Source: Heliocidaris erythrogramma
Taxonomy: Eukaryota > Echinodermata > Echinoidea > Camarodonta > Echinometridae
Reading direction: 5' to 3'
Assembly (NCBI GenBank): GCA_025617745.1
Contig: CM046873.1
Coordinates: 25,984,410 to 26,048,409, forward strand
DNA: 64,000 nucleotides
Positions 46,701 through 53,839 of the stretch are shown piece after piece (the stretch's first letter is position 1; every line of letters starts with the position of its first letter). The notes under the pieces were generated by a model. The model worked only from the letters and a program-made list of their open reading frames with translations. It searched no databases and was not told the DNA's origin. A program made the position numbers and the translations under genes.

Positions 46701-47703
46701 CTTTTTTCATAAATTGTCCGTTGGACAGAGGGGTCAAATACCGCAGTGTGTGTAAAATGTTATATGCTGCAGCCTGCAGATCTTGTGCCTCTTACTCTTC
46801 ATACGTCACTTGGGGGTGTGACATCAATTAGCCAATCAGCTCACGAGTTTTAAGGAACGGTTCCAAAACCTCTAATTTACCCCCTTTTTCGCCAAAACGA
46901 GATATAATTTAGACAATCAGTTGCCAGATTTGTGATTGGAAGGCAAAAATACATGGAAATGGCACCCTTTTCTCTCTAATTTAGTCAACCTTTAAGTTCA
47001 CTGAGCATTTAGCCAGAATTTACTATTTTTACATTTTTTCTTTTAATTTATTATAAAATACACATCATAAATGATTATTTTTTTCACAAGTTTATTCTTT
47101 TATATATTCCCCCCCCCCCCTGCCATTTTCATGGAACATGGTAAACAAAATTATTCTGTTGTGTGTGCATGTGGTAATGCCTTACACGCTCCAAAAATAT
47201 CATCTCTAACAAGCCATCTTACCAACATTTGATCTTGCAGGCTTTCAGTAAACCTAGGTCACTCAGGCATACACGTAGGTGATGGGGTGCCAGTAAATGG
47301 GGGGGGGGGGGGGCATCACCAAATTTTCTCTTTAGGCAAAATATAATTTAGGTCCTGACCTCAATTCAGACATAACACCCCTGATTGTAACTTTCTGAAC
47401 AGCATACCTATCAACTGTCCCTATTTAACAGGGACAATCCTGATTTTTGGAAAAAGAAAGAGTCACTTCTACCACTGTGTCCCTATTTTTGCAAAATCTG
47501 TCTGTAGTAATGTATAGGAAACTCAGAATTGTCCCCATTTTCAGCCTCTGCCATGTCATTTGTCACTATTTCTTGGGTTTCAAGGTTGGCAGGTCTGGAA
47601 CAGTGCTTAGTCTTTTCTGTCCATGTTTTTGCAGGTTGCCTCGTTATTGAACATCTCTGTCAACTACACTCCAAAGACGGAACAGAAAGGCTTCTCATTT
47701 TGA
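37632..47703 (+). CDS. LTO1: LTO1 homologue (ABCE1 Fe-S maturation adaptor), 4 exons
   Basis: Joining 37632-37717, 43896-44081, 45147-45261 and 47635-47703 gives an open frame of 151 residues. All introns are GT-AG and the phases fit (2, 2, 0). The N-terminus has DDIFDSVVMAEDR, close to DIFDAIVMADER in vertebrate LTO1. Residues 34-70 form ten glycines at every fourth position, the deca-GX3 motif of the Yae1/Lto1 family. The C-terminus ends GFSF; the terminal aromatic residue matches the short signal read by the cytosolic iron-sulfur targeting complex. In the family, LTO1 pairs with YAE1 to recruit that complex to ABCE1, needed for ribosome recycling. Human LTO1 is 137 residues, so length agrees. 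The start could be Met-1 or Met-3. Introns 1 and 3 are full of mobile elements. The 3' UTR is not delimited. Confidence 0.93.
37899..40009. mobile_element. Inverted-repeat element hosting the 1.1-kb foldback
   Basis: The left end TGTTTCATAAAGCTGTTCGT (37903) recurs inverted at the right end, where TTTCATAAAGCTGTTCGCATG occurs twice in tandem (about 39961-40005). It lies within LTO1 intron 1. The element at 38444-39555 is nested inside. Part of its left half (about 38030-38155) reappears inverted at 42383-42492. Confidence 0.7.
38444..39555. mobile_element. 1.1-kb foldback element, 8-bp TSD CCCGCGGC
   Basis: Two nearly identical arms of about 500 bp (38444 to about 38945 and about 39055-39555) face each other around a roughly 110-bp AT-rich centre. 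The tips are TAGCCAGGATTAGCTTCG and its mirror. The perfect 8-bp duplication CCCGCGGC lies at 38436-38443 and 39556-39563. An 8-bp duplication is typical of hAT elements, though the tip does not show a classic hAT start. There is no coding frame. It lies in LTO1 intron 1. Confidence 0.92.
40364..40500. repeat. 137-bp near-perfect palindrome
   Basis: CTACGAAGACCTGAAAGGGC at 40364 is mirrored by its reverse complement ending at 40500. The arms meet at an AT-rich centre with ACGTACGTACGTAAT-type repeats. No spacer is evident. It lies in LTO1 intron 1 and is probably the shell of a very small transposon. Confidence 0.9.
40836..41253. mobile_element. TTATGCCCAG element, copy 1 with tRNA-like insert
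   Basis: The ends are short inverted repeats (TTATGCCCAG on the left, CTGGGCATA on the right). The interior is shared with 41643-42012, including GGAATAAACGCTAT and TATCCTAGGTAGGAT. The minus strand contains a tRNA-like stretch (41063-41088 TCGTGGTCTAGTTGTAAAGG; B-box AGTTCGAATCCCGC near 40990) stretched by extra sequence. Confidence 0.75.
41643..42012. mobile_element. TTATGCCCAG element, copy 2
   Basis: Second copy of the element at 40836-41253, in the same orientation 800 bp downstream. Its tRNA-like insert (minus strand, ACTCGTGGTCTAGTGGTAAA near 41862-41881; GGTTCGATTCCCAC near 41790) is better preserved. Both copies lie in LTO1 intron 1. Confidence 0.75.
42383..42492. repeat. Inverted partner of 38030-38155
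   Basis: The reverse complement of this segment matches the left half of the element at 37899-40009 (for example CGCATGTACTAAAGGTATGG). It shows that this piece moves independently or is the end of a larger element. Confidence 0.75.
43417..43554. repeat. 44-bp perfect inverted repeat, 50-bp loop
   Basis: Arms 43417-43460 and 43511-43554 mirror each other exactly (outer AATTTGTAAACAAATCTTTC). It lies about 340 bases before LTO1 exon 2. Confidence 0.93.
43630..43885. repeat. (CT)n-rich pyrimidine tract before LTO1 exon 2
   Basis: About 255 bp of CTCTCT with TTTCTC and CCCTCT variants. It doubles as an exaggerated polypyrimidine tract immediately upstream of the exon-2 acceptor (43894-43895). 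Length variation here could influence splicing. Confidence 0.95.
43896..44081 (+). CDS. LTO1: LTO1 exon 2 (deca-GX3 helix)
   Basis: The acceptor CTTTAAG follows a pyrimidine tract of about 260 bp. The first base completes Arg-29, giving R-CQAAG, parallel to R-FHGEG in vertebrates. It carries all ten GX3 glycines and the FGFIVTW segment. The donor is GTGAGA, phase 2. Confidence 0.93.
44099..44248. mobile_element. CTCAGCCAAT-family MITE, reverse copy
   Basis: The ends AGCCCTGTTAAAAAGACT-like and GGCCCTGTTTTCAGTC are mirrored. The inside has GATTGGCTGTGAGC, the reverse complement of the GCTCTCAGCCAATC phrase in the copies at 50349, 51853 and 62930. It lies in LTO1 intron 2. Confidence 0.7.
44806..45080 (+). 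mobile_element. tRNA-derived SINE, head truncated
   Basis: Relative of the SINE at 25214-25510: TCTAGTAGATACGTCACCGG, B-box GGTCGAGTCCC, TTTGGCAAGACATTTATC, GGGTACCTGG, ending in (TTA)n. The first part of the tRNA head is missing. It sits about 65 bases upstream of LTO1 exon 3. Confidence 0.88.
45147..45261 (+). CDS. LTO1: LTO1 exon 3
   Basis: Acceptor TTCCTAG, donor GTAACA. It encodes PLKIIESLITIIQ and IRAKFKQ, aligning with LESLIGMIQ and IRGKFKQ in the vertebrate protein. It ends in phase 0. Confidence 0.92.
45801..46070 (+). pseudogene. THAP domain remnant, frameshifted
   Basis: The first frame reads MVAGCSKTPKDDV, LHHFPKD, LRKLWV and RAEW, then stops. A shifted frame continues with SDHFAEDDFEDPAWPVF. 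Together these show the C-x-x-C-type start, the FPKD motif, the Trp positions and the HF(A)EDDF motif of THAP (C2CH) DNA-binding domains. At least one frameshift and one stop separate them, so it is not functional. Confidence 0.85.
46131..46174. repeat. 44-bp perfect palindrome
   Basis: Two 22-base arms meet without spacer at ACGCGT. The arm begins GTAACTCCAGGGAGCTCCAA. It lies within the Kolobok-like relic just after the THAP remnant, in a Pro/Ser/Ala-coding low-complexity stretch. Confidence 0.97.
47635..47703 (+). CDS. LTO1: LTO1 exon 4 (C-terminus)
   Basis: The acceptor TTTTTGCAG is strong. The 22 codons plus stop (VASLLNIS ... GFSF) correspond to FCSLLNVQ ... GLSF at the vertebrate C-terminus. 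The aromatic last residue is expected to be functionally important. Confidence 0.93.
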   Translation, partial: VASLLNISVNYTPKTEQKGFSF

Positions 47704-48229
47704 TCTCTGCTTCGATCATGGCAGAGATGTCTACTTGAAGGTTCGTTTCAATATACTTTTTTCTTTTGTTTCTTTCTTTATGGATTTTTTTTTTTCTAGA
47801 ACTGTGCATAAATGTATTATGTGTTCAAAATCAAAATAGAAATATCACTCCAATCATTATTGCCTGATGAAGTACACAAGTTTTTAAGATTCAGGTCTTT
47901 TGTAACATATTTCAGGCCATGACCAAAGAATATCTGTAAGTATCTGATAATTAAACAACCAGGCAAAAATCACTTGCTAAGATATATCTCAGAAGATTTG
48001 TTTGTAAGAAATTATTTATCTTTTATGCTTTTCCAACTCTGCAAATTGCATTTTAAAAAGTAAAAGTAAAAGAAAGGATGCTATTCATACAGTGCTTCAT
48101 TTTGGGAGTAGTAAAAGAAGTCCATGCCCTTATCACAATCATAAAGTCTTACTTTAGCTCAATCTGTTTTACTGATTTTTCCGAATGCATTTTTAAAAGT
48201 GCCTTCTCATTTCGTTTATTTTTCAACTT

Positions 48230-48830
48230 CAGCTAATCAACGGCGTGGAGCGCTTGGTCTGCCAACTATATGGATTGGCATGGGTTATACATGTATCAGA
48301 CCAATGATCAGAGCAATTTGGAATCCTGTGTATGAGAGCTTTTAGTAGCATCGTATTGGCTACATCGGAACAGTTGCTGGAAGCACTGAGGATCAGCTAC
48401 TTGGAACCTGTGCTGGGCCAGCTACTTCTTTCTAGGATGTTGGCTTGCATAGGGTAGATTGGACCAAATGTTGGAAGCATTCCAGTTCAACTAGGTGGAA
48501 CCTTTCATCTGACAGCTTTCTTGACTGTATAGCATCCTATGGGCTGCATTGGACCGGTCTGTGGAAGCTCTTAAGATCTGTTACATGTATGTGGTGCTGT
48601 TGGTCTGCCAGCTACTTCTTTCTAGGATGTTGGCTTGCGTAGGGTAGATTAGACTAATTGTTGGAAGCATTCCAGTTCAACTAGGTGGAACCTTTCATCT
48701 GACAGCTTTCTTGACTGTATAGCATCCTATGGGCTGCATTGGACCGTTCTGTGGAAGCTCTTAAGATCTGTTACATGTATGTGGTGCTGTTGGTCTGGCA
48801 GCTACTTCTTTCTTGGCTGTTGGGTGGCAT
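48230..48830. repeat. 190-bp tandem repeats (about three units)
   Basis: GCTACTTCTTTCTAGGATGT occurs at 48421 and 48611, and a diverged GCTACTTCTTTCTTGGCTGT at 48801, so the period is exactly 190 bp. The two inner units are nearly identical. It lies downstream of LTO1 and could be part of its 3' UTR, but that is unproven. Confidence 0.85.
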
Positions 48831-49014
48831 GGGCAGAGCTGGGTGTCATAAAGAGTAATTCTAGGACTTTTTTAAGATCTAACTTTAACAATTTTGGCAG
48901 CAGTGGCAGTTTAAAAATTTGGTATTTGGTGACTTACAAAAAATATCATTGCCAAAATACGATTGGCCAGATTGGCATGGGTTGGAGATTGAATAATGAA
49001 CTGATGCTGGATTT

Positions 49015-49110
49015 TAATCCGTTGACCACTATTGACTACTGAATTCTCTCATTCCAGTGGGCTTAAAACAGGGAGCATCCGATTCCCGTGGGCAATGGGT
49101 TAATTAAGCA
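49015..49110. repeat. Dispersed repeat, partner of 2206-2263
   Basis: TGACTACTGAATTCTCTCATTCC and CCCGTGGGCAATGGGTTAA match the 3' end of the 833-residue gene (2206-2263), except for about 20 extra bases here. Confidence 0.85.
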
Positions 49111-49506
49111 TCTCTGGTCGTTATCAAAGATGGGGAAGAAATAAGGAACTGATGAGTGGATGTTGACAGTTGAGCATCCCTGGTTGACAAGTATGGCATC
49201 AGAAGAGCTCTGAGAAATGCTCGGATTTAGTGTCAAGTCAAAAACACATGTACGCCACAAAATACCTGCAAAGAACACCTTAACGTATGAGCCGCTATTG
49301 GCGCAAAGCCAACATTTAGTCATCGGAGTTCACTTTTGTATTTTATATGTGCTTTCTGAAAGTAGACATTCCATGCTTTCCTATGATATACATGAAATAC
49401 AATTTAGAGTTTACTCCCATACAACCTAGTGAGATATTATGTTATGCTAATAATGATACTTTATGTTGAAGCAGATCACATTGTTGAAGATTTTATTATT
49501 GATGAG

Positions 49507-49787
49507 CCACTATGAACACGATGACAAAGAGAGCGGACAAAGAGAGCGGACAAAATATACAGTTCCTCATTGTACCCTCCACAATTGCTCTCGTAGACAA
49601 AAGAACATCCCTTCATTGCTATTATGTAAAATAAGTAGAACAGGTGAATATGCATGTGACACCTGTTCTACATATTTTTACATAATAGCAATGAAGGTAT
49701 GTTCTTTTGTCAACCAGAGCAAGTGTGGAAGGTACAATGAGGAGCTGTATATTTTGTCCGCTTCCTTGTTCGCCATGTTCATAGTGA
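49507..49787. mobile_element. Foldback MITE, about 280 bp
   Basis: The left end CACTATGAACACGATGACAA is mirrored by the right end TTGTTCGCCATGTTCATAGTG. Mirrored inner blocks include CATTGCTATTATGTAAAA and AACAGGTG. Arms of about 130 bp meet near 49645. A 17-base duplication (GAGAGCGGACAAA twice) distinguishes the left arm. Confidence 0.88.
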
Positions 49788-50348
49788 GCAATGCCATAAT
49801 TATAGATAATGCAGAATCAGTGGGGGGGTTCAATTTTTTTTTTATAGACGATGGAAAGATTTGCAAAAATAGTTTGGTAACTCGGGGTGCTTAGCACTTC
49901 GGTATTGCTCAAAAATGTTTACATGTGTGGGACTAGGACTTTATAATGGACCAAAATCTGTGTGGGTATCACTGATACTCAGACCAAGACAGTGGATAAT
50001 ATCATCTGCTGAAAACCAGATGGACATTACCTCATTTCATTTACAGCTCATGGACAGTTTTGGTAGCAAAAAGGATATCGGAAGAAACGTGTAATAGTAT
50101 AGTCTCATGTTGTTCTCAGAGTTAATGACCTTCTGGCTCTCAACTTACAATATGTACTGAAATGCATTTTGTCAGTATCGTTGTTTAATGGTCAGACCAG
50201 ATTTTATACTGTACTTGAGAGATCCATAATTCTAAAATATTCAAGATTCAATATTTTGATATTGTAAAACTATTAAGATTTACAAAGAATAGCATGCCTT
50301 TGTTCTAGAAATTTATTCTGGAGTAATGGATCGTTAAATTGGATATCA

Positions 50349-50500
50349 GGGCCCTGTTTCTAAAAACTTGTTATCAATAAAAAAAAACTGCACAATTTCT
50401 GTGACAAATTTGCTCTCAGCCAATCCGACTCAAGGATTTCAGTAGCTTATAACAATTATTGTAACTTGTAATTGATGACAAGTTTATGAAATGGGACCCA
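50349..50500. mobile_element. CTCAGCCAAT-family MITE
   Basis: The ends GGGCCCTGTTTC and (inverted) GGGTCCCATTTC are similar. The inner ACTTGTTATCAAT is mirrored by ATTGATGACAAGT. The core ACAAATTTGCTCTCAGCCAA is shared with 51853 and 62930. Confidence 0.8.
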
Positions 50501-51435
50501 GGAGTAAGTTTCATATCACGATTTAAAGAACTTAAAAAGAGGCACTGTGATTTTAACACTTGTCTCACAGTTTTATTATCATTTTTTTTTGGTATTTTTA
50601 TTGGGGGTACATTTATATTGTTAATATAACTTAATGCCACTGTAAAATGTAAATTTTGAAGCTAAACAATTATCTGCTACTAAGGCTTGTTCATCCTTCA
50701 AAACATTCATAGATGATTTATTATTTTGGTTAAATCATAATGTGATTCAGTACTTTATTTTTCTAGCAGAAATAGGCCCTATTTTTGCAAAAGGAATTTA
50801 GGTCATCTCATAAACAACCATAACATTTTGCTGGCTTTATTTCTTGCCTAACATGGTAACACAAAGTAGATTTCATATTAATGATGAAATCATGTTATTT
50901 TAGGCCTCAGCAAATCATGATTATTTTGCTAACACTGCAATAGGTGTAAATGTATTGTAACTCAATCATTTCATTTCCTTTTAATCAATTTCAGTAATTC
51001 AAAAAGATTCTATTTACATAATATTGAAATTCTGCTGCACTCTATTATATCTGTGTTTTGGAAGCTATTCTAATTGTATGCATGAATAGTCGTATTAAAA
51101 CGAAAATTGAAGTATTTATTTTTGTACAATAAATAATCAAAAGAATGAATATTATCTCATCACTGGAGTAGTTTTCCTCATGCCTAGTCTTTGGCAAAAT
51201 TATTCTTTAAAAATTAGTTACATTATTTGAGTTCAAGAAATAACTTATAAGAGAGATTAGTTGAGTGGTGGAGGAGCATGAAGTGATGTACATGTGTATG
51301 GGAGATGATTGATAGGCTTTGTTATCTTGGGGATACAATCAACAGTGGATGATTGCAGTGGCAAGAAAATGCAGATTTGGGGTGGATGAAGTTTAATGAG
51401 CTGGTGGAAGGTTTACGCTGAGAATAAAAGGCAAT

Positions 51436-51759
51436 GGCCCGTATTCTCGAAGCCCTGCCTAAGTGCTGTAGATTTAAGCCACTGAATTATGGAGAGCCCA
51501 AATGTCACCCACTTTTAATCCTACAAAATCACTATAGACTCCCTCTAGTTCTTAAACCGAATGCAAAAATAGAAAAACCTCACGATAGAATTGATTCCTG
51601 ATGCTCATTTCATGCCAGAAAATAATTTTTGTTTCTTTATTTTGGTACATGAATATAATTATTTATACTAGACTTAGGGGTTGACAATTGGCCTTCCATA
51701 AATTAATGGCCTAAGTTAAGCCAGACTAAACTTGGGGGCCACTTTTGAGAATAAGGGCG
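51436..51759. mobile_element. MITE inserted in LINE remnant
   Basis: The left end GGCCCGTATTCTCGAAG and the right end TTTTGAGAATAAGGGCG are inverted copies with a few differences. It interrupts the LINE frame between WMKFNELVEGL and IYKACVG. Confidence 0.75.
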
Positions 51760-51852
51760 AATATCTATAAGGCTTGTGTTGGAACAGCGATGGTATATAG
51801 CTCACAAACCTGGAACGTGAAGACAGTAGAATATGGTTTCGTGAGGAGAAAC

Positions 51853-51950
51853 GGGAGCGTTTCATCAAGTGTCTTGTCTGTGATTTTTACCGACAAATTT
51901 GCTCTCAGCCAATCAAGCATTTCAGTAGCTTATAATAGTTGTTGTAAACT
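51853..51950. mobile_element. CTCAGCCAAT-family MITE, 3'-truncated
   Basis: It starts GGGAGCGTTTCATCAAGTGT and matches the first two thirds of 62930-63069. The right inverted end is missing. Confidence 0.8.
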
Positions 51951-51963
51951 GATAGAAAGAATG

Positions 51964-52141
51964 CAGTGGCAACTCGTTATAAAGAGCTCCGATATAACAA
52001 GATTCCTGATATAACAAGGTGATTTTGCTGGTACCAGGTCTTGGTATTCTTGTTTTTTCACCCTAGTATAAAGAGATTCCTGGTATTTTAACAAGGTAAT
52101 TGTCATGGCCCCAAGGTCTTCGTTATAGTGCGTTTCCACTG
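51964..52141. mobile_element. CAGTGG-ended MITE in LINE remnant
   Basis: The left end CAGTGGCAACTCGTTATAAA and the right end CGTTATAGTGCGTTTCCACTG form inverted repeats, a form common among Tc1/mariner- or pogo-type MITEs. It lies directly after the truncated CTCAGCCAAT-family copy. Confidence 0.8.
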
Positions 52142-52469
52142 TACAAGTGAGGTCATGGAGAGGTCGGGTCTGGAAGAAACTGGTGGAAGTGGTAAAGAGA
52201 AGTGGATTGAGATGGATGGGCCATGTGCTGAGAAGGGAAGATGATGAACCTGTGAAAAGAGCGTGGGATCTGGAAGTGGATGCCATAAGAGAAAAAGGAA
52301 GACCAAAGACTACATGGAAAGATATGGTGAAGAAGGAAAGCAGTAAGGTTGGTCTAAGAGAGGAGGATGCTTGAGACAAGGAAAAGTGGAAGGATGGGTG
52401 TCATCATGGAGCGAAAGTCAGTAAGACCTCGTAAGAGGGAAAATGCTGACTGTAATAAATGATGATAAT

Positions 52470-52625
52470 CTTCTTCTTCTTCTTCTTCTTCTTCATCTTC
52501 TTCTACTTCTTCTACTTCTACTTCTGCTTCTTCTTCTTCTTTTTCTTCTTCTTCTTCTTCTTCTTCATCATCATCTTCTTCTACTTCTTCTTCTTCTCCC
52601 CCTCCTCCTCTTCCCTTCTTTCTCT
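52470..52625. repeat. (TTC)n microsatellite
   Basis: Triplet repeat with CTA and CAT variants, directly following the LINE 3' end, as many LINEs end in simple repeats. Confidence 0.95.
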
Positions 52626-52759
52626 GCATCTCTCTATTTCTCTATTGCTCTTCCTTTCTCTCTTGTATTATTTTGCTCTCTATTTTTGGAAGCTTGAGTC
52701 AAATGTTAATGCCTTACATGCAGTAAACAAAATTCATAAAACAAAGAAACGCATATAGT

Positions 52760-53633
52760 TCTCTTAATATTAATGAATTATTGTACATAAATCTTTAATT
52801 TGATAGGTTTTACTCACTTACAGTGTCATTTACAAATGATTGTCAAATGGAGTGCGCATAATCCATTTTCTCTCCGATTTACCAAGTTTCTTTATACATG
52901 AAAAATTAATTTGTGTTAAATATTTACACAGAATGTTTGTCGCACATTACGTACACACATGTCACAAGTTTATCATGAGCCAGTCGATGTCTTATTTCAG
53001 TTCAATGACAGAGAAGACTAGAAAATTTGAGGAGATTAATTTCATGAAAGAAATATATTCAGACTACATTTCGGTGAAGTCCCAAAAATAAGAAGAAACA
53101 AATTATTTGAAGAGTGTAGAACTTGAAAATACAAAAATGCCTATCCAAACCCTCGTTGGCTCATACATACAAAAAATATCAAATTTACTAATGATATTAA
53201 AAAATACAATTCCTATGCCACATTTTATATAAGCCTAATTGATATCAGTTCTAATTTACAATAATTACATGCATAAAAGAAAACTCGTACAAAAATAATC
53301 TGTAATTCATACTGAATATTTTATAAAATTTCAAATAGTAATATGGATGATTTGCAAATTTCAAATTCTTCGTCAGTATTTGACTATAGGCCTGAACCAA
53401 AAAGACGGAAAGCTTCAGTATATCTATGTTTTCTACACCGAGTTCAACATCATTCTGAGATTTTTTTTAAATCGTAATTTGTACATCTTTCGCCTTTCTG
53501 TGGCGCAAATCTTTTTCATCTATCGAGATTTTTGCTTTCTGTAGGCCTAAAAATCGTAAGTCACTAGGGCAGAACTAAACCTCAGATGACTTTCCTTTTG
53601 TCATCTTTCGCCCTATTATTTTTACAACCATTT
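52760..53633. other. Non-coding; probable 3' flank of the ZP gene
   Basis: AT-rich, without recognised genes or repeats. The 3' UTR of the minus-strand ZP gene should lie in the upper part, but no clear polyadenylation signal was found close to the stop codon. Confidence 0.4.
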
Positions 53634-53839
53634 CTAACGCTCCGTTATGGATTCCAGTGAGATGCCAGGGCGACCGACGAACTTCCCCAACCTCCGATTC
53701 TGCACCTGGAGTCTCCGCATCACCGTTACCATGGAGACGAGAAGAGCTATAAGGATGAGGCAGAGGATGAGAGCGCTCACGGAGACATAGACGGAGCCGA
53801 GTGGACTCTGCGACAGGGTCTTCTTATTCTCCATATTTT
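53634..53839 (-). CDS. ZP gene exon K (transmembrane helix and tail)
   Basis: Acceptor TCATGCAG. It encodes ENKKTLSQSPLG, the hydrophobic helix VYVSVSALILCLILIALLV, then MRRLQVQNRRLGKF and a short tail ending ESITER. The stop is at 53634-53636. Confidence 0.92.

Larger units (their letters stand above)
45387..46991 (+). mobile_element. Kolobok-like transposon relic with THAP remnant
   Basis: Flanked by TTAA at 45383-45386 and 46992-46995. The termini AGGGTGACTAAAATAGA and (inverted) AGGTTGACTAAATTAGA match with two differences. Inside, 45801-46070 encodes a broken THAP zinc-finger domain. Kolobok elements use TTAA target duplications and often carry THAP domains, so the assignment is coherent. 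Most of the transposase is missing. It lies in LTO1 intron 3. Confidence 0.75.
51289..52455 (+). pseudogene. LINE reverse-transcriptase C-terminal remnant, split by three MITEs
   Basis: Pieces in order: FCYLGDTINSG-like (about 51311-51345: LCYLGDTINSG then stop), WMKFNELVEGL (near 51385), then after an insertion IYKACVGTAMVYSSQTWNVK (about 51755-51815), and after two more insertions WMGHVLRREDDEPVKRAWD and GRPKTTWKDM (52210-52330). These phrases are typical of the region behind the RT active site in many animal non-LTR elements. The 3' end is TAATAAATGATGATAAT followed by (TTC)n. Insertions at 51436-51759, 51853-51950 and 51964-52141 break it. Confidence 0.8.
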
